Source: Gordonia sp. (in: high G+C Gram-positive bacteria) (GTDB taxonomy: Bacteria; Actinomycetota; Actinomycetes; Mycobacteriales; Mycobacteriaceae). From it: 61,595 bases of DNA. The position numbers and the translations under genes were made by a program. This document shows, piece after piece, positions 1 to 8,113 of this stretch. A model generated the notes under the pieces. That model made no database searches. It was not told where the DNA came from and saw nothing but the letters and a program-made list of their open reading frames with translations. Location: contig NZ_JAAYXO010000104.1 of assembly GCF_012515855.1 (NCBI RefSeq), positions 1-61,595 of the forward strand. Reading direction: 5' to 3'. Numbering within the stretch: the first letter of the stretch is position 1; each line of letters starts with the position of its first letter.

Positions 1-1
1 C

Positions 2-538
2 ATGCCCGTCTCTGTTGTGACCGTGAAGGCACTCCGCGAATCCCCCCGTCTGGTTGGGCGTGCGATCCGCGACGCGACCGCACGTCAAGCCGTGGTCGCC
101 GTCGTCGTCGCCGCCCTGGTGGCAGTCGTGATCGGGGTGGCGACGGTCCTGATTCCGAACAGCGTCTTCGGCCGCGAGATCGCGCCGGTCGCCTGGAACT
201 ACCCGGTGCTGGTGATCACCGCGGTGCTCTCCGGCCTCCTTGCCGCCACCTACGTCCGCACCGGGCGAGAGCTCCCGGCGTCGAGTGACGACACCGACGA
301 CGACAGTCGTCCCGGCAAGTTCGCCATCATGGGCGCCACTGTCTCGTGGTTCGCCGTCGGCTGCCCGGTGTGCAACAAGTTGGCACTGCTCGCCTTCGGC
401 TACACCGGAGCCCTGACGTGGTTCGCCCCGTTCCAGCCGGTGCTGGCGGTGTTGGGCATCGCACTCCTCTGGACCGGCCTGGCCGTGCGACTGCAGACGC
501 GCCAGTACTGCCCCACCCCGGCTTGGAGCAACGCATGA
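2..538 (+). CDS. Small membrane protein with CPVC motif, MerT-like layout
   Basis: A 178-residue integral membrane protein that I cannot assign to a named family. There is one hydrophobic segment at about residues 30-50, a second at about 66-82, and two more in the C-terminal half. An acidic, Asp-rich cytoplasmic-type linker (about 90-105) separates the halves. The third segment carries a Cys-Pro-Val-Cys motif (residues about 121-124), followed by a GYTGA turn, a PFQP segment, a final hydrophobic stretch and a single C-terminal Cys-Pro. That order (Cys pair in a helix, small-residue turn, aromatic-Pro, last helix, distal Cys) resembles MerT-type mercuric transporters, but the likeness is topological only. 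The ATG lies at the window edge, so the true start could be further upstream. It overlaps the BlaI-type gene by ATGA, which suggests a shared transcript and function. Confidence 0.7.
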   Translation: MPVSVVTVKALRESPRLVGRAIRDATARQAVVAVVVAALVAVVIGVATVLIPNSVFGREIAPVAWNYPVLVITAVLSGLLAATYVRTGRELPASSDDTDDDSRPGKFAIMGATVSWFAVGCPVCNKLALLAFGYTGALTWFAPFQPVLAVLGIALLWTGLAVRLQTRQYCPTPAWSNA

Positions 539-906
539 GCGATCAGCCGCTCCGTCTCGGTTCGCTGGAACAGCAGGTGATGGACGTGCTCTGGGACAAC
601 GGCGCGTCGTCGGTGCGGGAGATCATCGACGCCTTGCCCGCGGCGAACGCCTACACGACCATCGCGACGGTCCTGCGGAACCTGGAGCGCAAGAAGCTGG
701 TCTCCGCACAGCGTCGACGCCGGTCGGTCCACTATTCGGCGCGAACCAGCCGCGACGAGCACGCCGCGAATCTGATGAACCAGGCACTCTCGTCGAGCAA
801 GGACCGCGCCGCATCGATCCTGCACTTCGTCGACACCATTTCCGACGACGACGCCGACCTCCTGCGCAGATATCTGGAACGGCCGCACGCCGAGGGACAA
901 CCGTGA
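535..906 (+). CDS. BlaI/MecI-type winged-helix repressor
   Basis: A 123-residue regulator of the BlaI/MecI/CopY family. The N-terminal two thirds form a winged helix (LEQQVMDVLW at the start, then YTTIATVLRNLERKKLV as recognition helix and wing). The rest is a helical dimerisation tail. Family members repress their own operon until a partner M56 metallopeptidase cleaves or releases them. Here the partner lies directly downstream and overlaps by 4 nt (GTGA at 903-906), while the upstream membrane gene overlaps by ATGA. The ATG at 535 is the natural start because it gives the canonical N-terminus. A second BlaI-M56 pair sits at 49.5-50.9 kb, so this is one of two paralogous circuits. The signal and operator are not visible, since the promoter lies outside the window. 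Confidence 0.88.
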   Translation: MSDQPLRLGSLEQQVMDVLWDNGASSVREIIDALPAANAYTTIATVLRNLERKKLVSAQRRRRSVHYSARTSRDEHAANLMNQALSSSKDRAASILHFVDTISDDDADLLRRYLERPHAEGQP

Positions 907-1870
907 CACTCGGACTGCTGCCGGTCCTGCTGATCGGAACGCTGCTGGTCGCAGCGTTCGCCGGGCCGCGCCTGCTCGAGATCGCAGCTCCGGCGCTGTC
1001 GCGGTATCCGCGAACCGCGGTTGCCGTGATCGGCGGTGGCGTCGCCATCTGGCTCATCGCCTTCATGTTGCTGGGCCCGCTGTTCGCGTGGATGACCACC
1101 GGGCAGTCCGGCGGCGGGGCCGTCGACTTCTGCCGCCAGTGTCTGCAGTCGTCGAGCCCCTGGATCGATCCGGTCTTCAGCACCGGGGTACCGACCTTCG
1201 TCATCTTGGCGGGGCCTGCGGTGCTGATCGGCACCGCGCTGGTCTTTGTTGCGACACGCACCGCCGCGGAGGAATCGATGCCGCACGCACCGCGGCGCAG
1301 GTCCGCGGGCGAGCCGAGCGAACGTTGATCCGCGGCCACGACGTGCTCGTCACCGACGACCCCGGCGCCGAGGCATTCGCGCTGCCTGCACGCCATGGCG
1401 GAATCGTGATGAGCAGCGGCGCCCTGGCCCTTCTCGACGGCGACGAACTCGACGCCGTCTTGGCCCACGAGCAGGCGCATCTGTCGCAGCGCCATCACCT
1501 GATCGCCGCACTCAGCCTGCACATCGGGCGAGTTCTGCGACCGATCCCGTTCATCCGCGCCGCCACCGCAGCGATCCCGTTGTACCTGGAGATCGCGGCC
1601 GACGATGCCGCACGGAATCGTGCGGGCACCCGGCCGCTGGTGTCCGCCCTGCTACGGCTGCGCACTCATTCGGCGGCTTCGTCGACGTCGCAGGCCGGCG
1701 TGCTGCACGCGGTCGGCCCCCATCGGATCCGGACGCTGCTGCGCGAAGATCCCGCACCGCGCAGCCGCACAACCATCCTGGCGACGTCCGCGCAAAGCAT
1801 GATCCTGGTGTTGCTCAGCACTGCGGTCGCGGTTCCGTGGCTGGTCGCGATCACCACCGGCTGCACCTGA
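903..1870 (+). pseudogene. M56-family (BlaR1-like) metallopeptidase, frame disrupted near 1275
   Basis: Two adjacent frames together encode one M56-type membrane peptidase. From GTG 903 the first frame gives three hydrophobic segments and runs well as far as a TAAEES stretch at about 1275; it then degenerates to a stop at 1326-1328. The downstream frame becomes sensible from about 1275 (DAARTAAQVRGRAERTL) and contains the zinc motif HEQAH, the family motif with an early conserved ALPA segment, and a last hydrophobic helix ending at 1870. The joined length, about 322 residues, matches the intact paralogue at 49983-50921 (312). One missing base near 1275 would restore the frame. Alternatively, the second half could start at TTG 1325, which overlaps the first stop, giving a split two-chain protein. 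No homopolymer marks the site. Sequencing error, true pseudogene and recoding cannot be separated here. Confidence 0.65.
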
Positions 1871-1875
1871 ACGAT

Positions 1876-2541
1876 TCAGCGGCGGATGATGCCGAGACTG
1901 GTGGCCGCGGCGACGGCAGCAGTCCGCGAATCGACGTCGAGCTTGACGAAGATGCGGGCGAGGTGAGATTTCACGGTGCCCTCCGTGAGATGCAGGTTGC
2001 CGGCGATCGCACTGTTCGAGAGTCCGTCGGCCACCAGGCCGAGGACTTCGGTCTCGCGTCGCGTGAGGGCGGTGCTCGGCAGTCGAAGCCGATTCATCAG
2101 GCGGTCGGCGACGGTGGGGGCCAACGTTGTGCGTCCGGCCGCGGCGGTGCGGACTGCAGCCACCAGGTCCTCCGGCGGCGCGTCTTTCAGCAGGTATCCG
2201 GTGGCGCCCGCTTCGATCGCAGGGAGGGTGTCGGCGTCGGAGTCGTAGGTGGTCACGATGAGCACGCGCGGTGCGTCGTGTCGGGCGGTGATCTGAGCTG
2301 TCGCCTCCGCGCCGCCCATCCCCTTGCCGAACTGGAGATCCATCAGGACCACGTCGATATCGCCGACCGCGGCCCTCTCCACGGCGGCCTCGGCGGTCGC
2401 GGCTTCGTCGACGACGATCAAGTCGGCTTCGGTCTCCAAGACCGCGCGCAGACCGGCGCGGACGATGGGGTGGTCATCGGCCAGCAGCAGTCGAATCCCT
2501 GGGTCGGTCAACCCAGTATCGGTCATCCCTGCCTCACTCAT
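1876..2541 (-). CDS. NarL/FixJ-type response regulator
   Basis: A 221-residue response regulator. The receiver domain (about 15-135) shows the acidic pair ADD near residue 22, the phospho-acceptor Asp68 in VVLMDLQ, a conserved Thr in VLIVTTYDSD and the Lys of YLLKDAP. The C-terminal LuxR-type helix-turn-helix spans about 155-215 (LTRRETEVLGLVADG, then GTVKSHLARI). Start 2541 is chosen because GGAGGAG stands 4 nt upstream. An alternative ATG at 2526 has no comparable ribosome site. It overlaps the end of the kinase gene by 8 nt, so the kinase and regulator are co-transcribed and translationally coupled. The divergently transcribed ABC exporter on the other side of the kinase is the likeliest target (inference). 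Confidence 0.92.
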   Translation of the reverse strand: MSEAGMTDTGLTDPGIRLLLADDHPIVRAGLRAVLETEADLIVVDEAATAEAAVERAAVGDIDVVLMDLQFGKGMGGAEATAQITARHDAPRVLIVTTYDSDADTLPAIEAGATGYLLKDAPPEDLVAAVRTAAAGRTTLAPTVADRLMNRLRLPSTALTRRETEVLGLVADGLSNSAIAGNLHLTEGTVKSHLARIFVKLDVDSRTAAVAAATSLGIIRR

Positions 2542-3778
2542 GGGTCTCCTCCGGCTCGACGTCGGCGTGCGGGATCCGTGCCCGCACCGTGGTCCCGCGA
2601 CCTTCCGCGGAGTCGACCACCAGGGTGCCGTCGACCGCGTGTGCGCGGGCGCGCATCGCGGGCAGACCGAATCCGCCGTTGATCGAATCATGCGCTGTCA
2701 CCGCGTCCTGATCGAAGCCGCACCCGTCATCGGCCACGCCGAGGCCGACGCCGAAGCCGTCGTACTTCAGCTCCACGTCGATCGAGGCGGCACCCGAGTG
2801 CCGAACCGCGTTGGCCAATGCCGATTGCGCGATGCGCAGCACCGCCACCTCGCGTGCCGTCGGCAGCGGAACAGGGGTGCCGATCAACCGGAAACGCACT
2901 GCGATGCGGTGGCGGTCGCCGGTGGTCGTGCAGAGACGTTCGACGGCCGCGGCGAGGGTGCTGTCGTCGAGCGACGGAGGGGTGAGGGCGGCGACGAAGC
3001 GTCGTGCCTCGGCGAGGTTGTCGCCGGCCGCCTCGCGGGCCTGCACGACGTAACGGGCCGCATTCTCCGGGTTGGTCGGCAGCGCTCGCTCGGCGGCGTG
3101 GAGCAGAAGCTGAATGCTCGAGAAGCCCTGCGCCAGGGTGTCGTGGATCTCGCGAGCCAGCCGATCGCGTTCGGCCGAGACGCCGGCGGTGTGCTGTGCG
3201 GCGGCGAGGTCTGCCCGGGTGGCGGTCAGTTCCTCGATCAGTGCGCGTCGTCGATCACTCTCTCGGTAGAGCGCTTGGTAGCCCCAGACGACGGTCACGG
3301 CCACCGCGGCGCCCAGAGCCGGCCCGATCGCCATGGCCGGATTGAACTCCCCCTGATGGACGGCGAACCCGGTCACCGCGATGACGGTCGTCACGATCAC
3401 GGCGAGCAGTCCGCTCCGCGGCGGCAGCAGGTGCAGTTGCAGGAAGAAGAGTGGGAAGGCGAACCAGATCGCGTCCGGGGTCAGCACGAGCAGGAGCAAC
3501 CAGGCCGCGCCGAGCGCCGCCAACCACAACGCAGCGGCTCGGCGCGACGTGCGAACCACGGGCAGCGTCGTCCCGACGGCGTAGACGACGCCACAGATCA
3601 CCACTGCCGCCACACACGCAGCGGGGTGCGGCAGCTCACCGAGCACCGCACGGACGGCGGCAAGCGCCAGGAGGCCCACCACCAGCAGATGCACGCACCA
3701 GTCGAGGGCGCGTGGCGTCGGCGTCGGAAACGGTGAATCGGGTGTCACGGAGGGAGGCGGCGAGGAAGGGACGGTCAC
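2534..3778 (-). CDS. Sensor histidine kinase, HisKA_3 family
   Basis: A 414-residue membrane sensor kinase. Five or six hydrophobic segments fill residues about 28-165 with short loops and no large extracellular sensor domain, as in the 'intramembrane-sensing' type. A short linker helix follows, then the HisKA_3 dimerisation domain with phospho-acceptor His212 in LAREIHDTLAQG, and a HATPase_c domain ending with DDGCGFD and GGFGLPAMRARA. Start is GTG 3778. The ATT-rich stretch at 3824-3833 provides a plausible -10 (TATAAC on the minus strand). The partner regulator overlaps downstream. Intramembrane kinases beside FtsX-type exporters usually respond to envelope stress or peptide antibiotics; that role is inference from family and context. 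Confidence 0.9.
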   Translation of the reverse strand: MTVPSSPPPSVTPDSPFPTPTPRALDWCVHLLVVGLLALAAVRAVLGELPHPAACVAAVVICGVVYAVGTTLPVVRTSRRAAALWLAALGAAWLLLLVLTPDAIWFAFPLFFLQLHLLPPRSGLLAVIVTTVIAVTGFAVHQGEFNPAMAIGPALGAAVAVTVVWGYQALYRESDRRRALIEELTATRADLAAAQHTAGVSAERDRLAREIHDTLAQGFSSIQLLLHAAERALPTNPENAARYVVQAREAAGDNLAEARRFVAALTPPSLDDSTLAAAVERLCTTTGDRHRIAVRFRLIGTPVPLPTAREVAVLRIAQSALANAVRHSGAASIDVELKYDGFGVGLGVADDGCGFDQDAVTAHDSINGGFGLPAMRARAHAVDGTLVVDSAEGRGTTVRARIPHADVEPEETHE

Positions 3779-3837
3779 AGTGGCTCCAGCTTACGGAGTG
3801 CGTCGGCCGCACGCCCTCCATCGAAAGTTATAAGCCC

Positions 3838-3849
3838 AAGGTCAACCTT
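3838..3849. promoter_or_regulatory. Palindrome AAGGTCAACCTT between divergent kinase and ABC operons
   Basis: The 170-bp gap between the kinase start (3778) and the permease start (3949) contains a perfect dyad, AAGGT-CA-ACCTT, next to an AT-rich TTATAA at 3828-3833 that could serve as a -10 for the minus-strand kinase. NarL-type regulators bind short dyads of this size, so this is a candidate operator for the neighbouring response regulator. The assignment is inference from position only. Confidence 0.35.
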
Positions 3850-3948
3850 CGGCGCGCAGAGTGTGCCCTTGCGGGCGACGCGCGGGCACCCGTGTGCGCG
3901 AGAGAGTGGAGCATACCTGTTGGACACCGGAAAGGACTGGCCCACACC

Positions 3949-5034
3949 GTGTTTGTCGCCTGGAGAGACCTGAAGTTCGCGAAGGGACGATTCGCCCTCA
4001 TGGGCGGCGTCATCGTGCTCATCACCGTACTGGTGGGACTGCTGTCCGGGCTCACCGGAGGCTTGGCGCAGCAGAACATCTCCGCCATCACTGGCCTGCC
4101 CGCGAACGAGATCGCGTTCCAGAAGCCCGCAGACGGGCAGAAGATCTCGTACACGAACTCCACTGTCACGCAGCAGCAGTGGGAGGAGTGGTCGGACGCG
4201 CCGGGCGTCACCGACGCCGAGCCGCTGGGCATCACGACCACCAAGGCCAGCGCGGACAACAGGACCGCGGCCGTCTCGATCTTCGGCGTGGAGCCCGGAT
4301 CGCGACTCGCACCCGACAGCGACCTGATCACCGACGACGCCCTCGTCCTGTCCAGCGGCGCCGCCAAGGACCTCGACCTGTCGACCGGCGACTCGGTGAT
4401 GCTCGCGGGCAAGGAGCTCAGGGTCGCCGCGACCGCCGGTGACGCGTCGTTCAGCCACACCCCGGTGGTCTGGACCAGCCGTACCGTCTGGCAGCAGCTG
4501 GCCCCGCCCACGGAGAACAGCAATGGCCCGACCGCCACCGTCATCGCCCTGACCACCAACGACGACGCCGACCTCGCGCAGAGCGATACCGCCATCGGCA
4601 CCGAGACCGTGTCGCGCGACGACTCGCTCTCCGCAATCGGCTCGTACACCTCGGAGAACGGCTCGCTGCAGCTGATGCGCATGTTCCTGTTCGCCATCTC
4701 GGCACTGGTGGTCGGAGCGTTCTTCACGGTCTGGACCATCCAGCGCAGCGGCGACATCGCGATCCTCAAGGCCCTCGGTGCCTCGACCGCGAACCTGCTG
4801 AAGGACGCACTCGGCCAGGCCTTCGTCCTGCTGGTCGGCGGCACTGCGATCGGCAGTGCGATCGCCGCAGGTCTCGGAGCGCTGGTCTCCGGAACGGTGC
4901 CCTTCCTCCTCACTCCCGCGACCGTCTTGATTCCGGCCTCGGTGATGATCCTCCTCGGTGCCGTCGGCGCCGCCCTGTCCATCTACCGGATCACCTCGGT
5001 TGATCCGCTGACCGCCCTCGGGAGCGCACGATGA
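3949..5034 (+). CDS. ABC transporter permease, FtsX/MacB-type
   Basis: A 361-residue permease with the FtsX/MacB layout: one N-terminal transmembrane helix (about 15-40), an extracytoplasmic domain of about 200 residues, then three C-terminal helices (about 240-345) with the typical cytoplasmic motif RSGDIAILKALGAS. The domain is about the usual size for single-permease exporters of this type in actinobacteria. Start GTG 3949 is used because it precedes the conserved WRDLKFAKGRF stretch and follows AAAGGA; the open frame continues upstream, but without family-like sequence. The ATPase gene overlaps its end by ATGA. It likely moves lipids, peptides or other amphipathic molecules, or transmits force across the membrane; the substrate is unknown. 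Control by the divergent two-component system is likely. Confidence 0.88.
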   Translation: MFVAWRDLKFAKGRFALMGGVIVLITVLVGLLSGLTGGLAQQNISAITGLPANEIAFQKPADGQKISYTNSTVTQQQWEEWSDAPGVTDAEPLGITTTKASADNRTAAVSIFGVEPGSRLAPDSDLITDDALVLSSGAAKDLDLSTGDSVMLAGKELRVAATAGDASFSHTPVVWTSRTVWQQLAPPTENSNGPTATVIALTTNDDADLAQSDTAIGTETVSRDDSLSAIGSYTSENGSLQLMRMFLFAISALVVGAFFTVWTIQRSGDIAILKALGASTANLLKDALGQAFVLLVGGTAIGSAIAAGLGALVSGTVPFLLTPATVLIPASVMILLGAVGAALSIYRITSVDPLTALGSAR

Positions 5035-5720
5035 GCCTCACTCTGACCGACATCACCCTCACCTACCCCGACGGGGACTCGCGGCTGACCGCACTCGACA
5101 ACGTCAGCCTCGACGTGCCCGGAGGCAGCCTGACCGCCGTCGTCGGCCCCTCGGGGTCGGGCAAGTCGAGCCTGTTGGCCGTCGCCGCGACCCTGATCAC
5201 CCCCGACTCGGGCACGGTGCGCATCGACGGGACCGACACCGCCGGAATGTCGCGCCGACAGCTCGCCGAACTGCGCCGCGAGAAGATCGGCATCGTCTTC
5301 CAGCAGCCGAATCTCCTGGCCTCACTGACCGCCGCCGAGCAGCTGCAAGTGATGACCCAGATCCGCGGCAAGTCGCCACGCAGCGCCCGCGACCGCGCGC
5401 ACGAGCTCCTCGATGTCGTCGGGCTGGCCCGCGAAGCCGATCGTCGTCCGCACCAGTTGTCGGGTGGACAGCGGCAACGCGTGAACATCGCCCGCGCCCT
5501 GATGAACGACCCGACCGTCCTGCTGGTCGACGAACCCACCAGCGCGCTCGATCACGAACGCGGCGCCGCCGTCATCGCGCTGATCGCCGAGCTGACGCGA
5601 AGTAACAACACCGCGACCGTCCTCGTCACCCATGATCGGTCACAGCTGACGACGTTCGACCAGATCACCGAGGTTCACGACGGTCGTCTCACCGTCGTGA
5701 GCGCGACGGCGGCAGCATGA
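5031..5720 (+). CDS. ABC transporter ATP-binding protein, LolD/MacB type
   Basis: A 229-residue ATPase of the LolD/MacB group, partner of the preceding permease. Walker A GPSGSGKSS lies at residues 39-47, the Q-loop in IVFQQPN at about 88-94, the signature LSGGQ at 143-147, Walker B VLLVDEP at 163-169 and the H-loop in LVTHD near 202. All catalytic elements are intact. The ATG overlaps the permease stop by 4 nt, so the two subunits are made in ratio. A long hairpin follows 5 nt after the stop and closes the operon. A periplasmic adaptor or substrate-binding gene is not present nearby. Confidence 0.93.
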   Translation: MSLTLTDITLTYPDGDSRLTALDNVSLDVPGGSLTAVVGPSGSGKSSLLAVAATLITPDSGTVRIDGTDTAGMSRRQLAELRREKIGIVFQQPNLLASLTAAEQLQVMTQIRGKSPRSARDRAHELLDVVGLAREADRRPHQLSGGQRQRVNIARALMNDPTVLLVDEPTSALDHERGAAVIALIAELTRSNNTATVLVTHDRSQLTTFDQITEVHDGRLTVVSATAAA

Positions 5721-5724
5721 TCTG

Positions 5725-5762
5725 ACATCGGTGGCCCCGTCGATTGACGGGGCCACCGATGT
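5725..5762. terminator. Bidirectional hairpin terminator, perfect 17-bp stem
   Basis: Positions 5725-5741 and 5746-5762 are perfect inverted repeats around a GATT loop. The hairpin lies between the convergent ABC ATPase (ends 5720) and the monooxygenase gene (ends 5781). No long T-run follows on either strand, which is usual for intrinsic terminators in high-GC actinobacteria. Confidence 0.75.
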
Positions 5763-5780
5763 GTTGCGGGTTGACGGCAG

Positions 5781-6803
5781 TCAGGCGAGCATGTCCTTGA
5801 CCAGCGGAACCACCTTGGATCCGTAGAGCTCGATGGACCGCAGGTGGTCGCCGTGCTGCACCGGTTGGTCGTACTTGAGGTCGAACCTGTCGACGTCGAG
5901 CGCCTGCACGGTCGCAGCGATCTTGGCCGCGACGGTCTCCGGCGACCCGACGTACAGGGCGCCGGTCTCGATCTCACGCTCGAAGTCGCCTGCGTTCGGT
6001 GCGGGCCAACCGCGCTCGCGGCCCATCTGCTTGCGCAGGGCGAACCAGCCGTCGCGGACCAGGTCGCGTGCCTGCTCGTCGGTGTCGGCCACCAGACCGG
6101 GCGAGTGCACGGCCACCGGCTGTCGCGGAACCTGGAACTCGTCCTGCGCCCGCTCGAAGAGATCGATGTAGGCGGAGAAGCGTTCGGCGGGGCCACCGAT
6201 GATCGCGAGGAACAGACCGAATCCGTAGCGTGCGGTCCGCACCACCGACTCCGGGCTTCCACCCACCCCGACCCACGCGCGGAGACCGTCCTCGGTGGTC
6301 GGAAAGACGCGTTGGTCCTGCAGCCCGGCCCGGGTGCTCCCCTGCCACGTCACCGGCTCCTCCTTCACCAGCTCGGCCAGCAGCGCGAGCTTCTCCTCGA
6401 AGAGGACCTCGTAGTCGCGGAGGTCGTAGCCGAAGAGCGGGAAGGACTCGGTGAACGAGCCACGGCCGGCGACGATCTCGGCCCGGCCGCCCGATACCGC
6501 GTCGAGCGTGGCGAACCGTTCGAACACGCGGACCGGGTCGTCGGAGCTGAGCACCGTGACCGCCGATCCCAGGCGGATGCGTTCGGTCTGCCCGGCGATC
6601 GCGGCGAGCACCATCTCCGGGCTCGACACCGCGTAGTCGGGGCGATGATGCTCGCCGACACCGAAGAAGTCCAGACCCGCCTGATCAGCGACGACGGCAT
6701 CCTCCACGATGTCGCGGATCACCTGCGCGTGCGGAAGGTGGTCGCCGTTCGCGTCGCGGGTGAGCCCGCCAAAAGTGTCAAGGCCAAACTCGATTTCGCT
6801 CAT
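5781..6803 (-). CDS. LLM-class flavin-dependent oxidoreductase
   Basis: A 340-residue bacterial luciferase-like protein, a TIM-barrel monooxygenase using FMN or F420. The N-terminal strand EFGLDTFGG, the GVGEHHRPDY motif (residues about 48-57), the LGSAVTVLSSDDPVRVFERFATLD block and the AWVGVGGSPESVVRTARYG block are all typical of the LLM class. ATG 6803 is taken as start; the open frame continues far upstream only because the neighbouring repeat DNA lacks stops in this frame. No good ribosome site is seen before ATG 6803. It stands alone between a terminator and a repeat cluster, so no partner or substrate can be inferred. Confidence 0.85.
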   Translation of the reverse strand: MSEIEFGLDTFGGLTRDANGDHLPHAQVIRDIVEDAVVADQAGLDFFGVGEHHRPDYAVSSPEMVLAAIAGQTERIRLGSAVTVLSSDDPVRVFERFATLDAVSGGRAEIVAGRGSFTESFPLFGYDLRDYEVLFEEKLALLAELVKEEPVTWQGSTRAGLQDQRVFPTTEDGLRAWVGVGGSPESVVRTARYGFGLFLAIIGGPAERFSAYIDLFERAQDEFQVPRQPVAVHSPGLVADTDEQARDLVRDGWFALRKQMGRERGWPAPNAGDFEREIETGALYVGSPETVAAKIAATVQALDVDRFDLKYDQPVQHGDHLRSIELYGSKVVPLVKDMLA

Positions 6804-6943
6804 GTCCGGAGACAACAGCGCACCTGGACCGAAGATTCCCGGCACGGGGTCGCCCCAGGCTGGTCGAGTCGGCGAGTGAGCGCAGCGATCCCGCCCAGAA
6901 TCGAGACCCCGGCACAACTCACCCCCGGCCTCGAAACACCGTT

Positions 6944-7113
6944 GCGGTGCCGATACAGGCTGGTCGAGTTCGTCGCTGCGAGCGCAGCGAGCAACGACGA
7001 GTATCGAGACCCCCAGCGCCCCAATACAACTCACCGCCGGTCTCGATACACCGATGCGGGCTCCGCGCCGCAGCGGCACTCGACCACCCTGAAACGCACC
7101 ACCCAGCACGACG
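6944..7113. repeat. 170-bp direct duplication, copy 1
   Basis: Bases 6944-7113 recur at 7252-7421 (offset 308 bp) with only three mismatches by eye. Each copy holds two palindromic units and the short spacer between them. This indicates recent duplication inside the repeat cluster. Confidence 0.8.
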
Positions 7114-7251
7114 AGAACCCACCCTGAATCGAGACCACCACGCGGTGCGCGCGGACCCAAGAATCTTGAACAATCAGCGCCCTCACAGGGCGCAGATCGA
7201 TCACTTTCCCAACGCCCCGACCTCGAAACACCGATGCGGGCTCCGTACGTA

Positions 7252-7421
7252 GCGGTGCCGATACAGGCTGGTCGAGTTCGGCGCTGCGAGCGCAGCGAGC
7301 AACGACGAGTATCGAGACCCCCAGCGCTCCAATACAACTCACCGCCGGTCTCGATACACCGATGCGGGCTCCGCGCCGCAGCGGCACTCGACCACCCTGA
7401 AACGCACCACCCACCACGACG
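7252..7421. repeat. 170-bp direct duplication, copy 2
   Basis: Second copy of the 6944-7113 segment, three mismatches by eye. It is preceded by an extra GATGCGGGCTCCG-type unit fragment and followed by unique sequence leading into the TetR stop at 7454. Confidence 0.8.
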
Positions 7422-7453
7422 ACTCACCCGCACTGGTCGAGTCAGCAGGTCCG

Positions 7454-8113
7454 CTATGTGAAGCGCAGCTGGCCCACGACCATCCGGTCGGCGAGGCGCA
7501 TCAGGCTCGCCACCAGTTCTGCGGCTGTGGCGTCGATTGCTCCCGACCGCCAAGCGCCGACGGTCTCGACGAAGCCGCCGATGCCGACCAGCAGGGCGAT
7601 CCGGAAGTCGCGTTCGTCGAAGCCGGGCTCGCGGTAGTCGTCGCTGAAGGCCAGGAAGACGTCGACCACCGAGGCGATCATCGTGCGTCGGAGAGATTCC
7701 AGTAGTTCGCTGCCCCCGTGGTCGCCGAAGAAGATCTGGGTGGAGCCGGGATCGGTGGCGACGAACTCCACGACGGCGGTCACCGCGGCTTCGAGTTGAA
7801 CCCGAGGCGAATCGTGCAGATGCGGCTCGACCGCTTCGAGAATCAAGGTCATCGCCTCGCCGCGCACCTCGTCACCCACCGCGACGAGGATCGCGGACCG
7901 ATCGGCGAAGCTCTCGTAGAAGTAGCGATCGGCCAGGGCCGCGCGGGCACAGACACCGCGCACCGTGACCGCCGTCCACCCGCTCTCGCACCAGAGGGCG
8001 CGAGCCGCTTCCAAGAGCACCGCGCGCCGTCCGGCGCGCCGCTCGTCGGCCGACTTGCCGCCGTAGGGGCGCTTCGTTTTCGCAGGTGCCACAGGAAATA
8101 TCTTGACATTCAT
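7454..8113 (-). CDS. TetR-family regulator of the adjacent oxidative-lipid operon
   Basis: A 219-residue TetR-type repressor. A basic N-terminal arm (KTKRPYGG) precedes the helix-turn-helix (about 25-70), which ends with the family-typical RYFYESFADR. The C-terminal ligand domain is helical, with an FFGDHGGSELLE segment. Start ATG 8113 is chosen; GTG 8092 is an alternative and would place the divergent promoter's -35 outside the gene. It is transcribed away from the esterase gene with only 24 bp between the starts, and a 7+7 bp dyad overlaps the esterase start codon. Local repression of that operon is therefore very likely. The ligand is unknown; a fatty acyl or hydrophobic compound is a guess from the operon content. 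Confidence 0.87.
   Translation of the reverse strand: MNVKIFPVAPAKTKRPYGGKSADERRAGRRAVLLEAARALWCESGWTAVTVRGVCARAALADRYFYESFADRSAILVAVGDEVRGEAMTLILEAVEPHLHDSPRVQLEAAVTAVVEFVATDPGSTQIFFGDHGGSELLESLRRTMIASVVDVFLAFSDDYREPGFDERDFRIALLVGIGGFVETVGAWRSGAIDATAAELVASLMRLADRMVVGQLRFT

Larger units (their letters stand above)
6860..7440. repeat. Cluster of palindromic GGTCTCGATAC / CTCGACC repeat units
   Basis: The 650-bp gap between the monooxygenase start and the TetR stop has no credible gene. It is filled with copies of an imperfect palindrome whose ends read GGTCTCGAT or CCTCGAAAC at one side and CTCGACC at the other, with GC-rich, variable centres. Clear full units lie at about 6861-6908, 6962-7011, 7039-7085, 7270-7319 and 7347-7393, with fragments near 6927, 7124, 7221 and 7430. 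Units of this type are familiar to me as dispersed intergenic repeats in Gordonia-like genomes (from memory). Open frames read through this DNA are repeat artefacts. Confidence 0.75.

Noticed and set aside
7031-7417. Open frames of 80-130 codons in the repeat cluster
   Set aside because: They read through duplicated palindromic units and give near-identical peptides from each copy; repeat artefacts.
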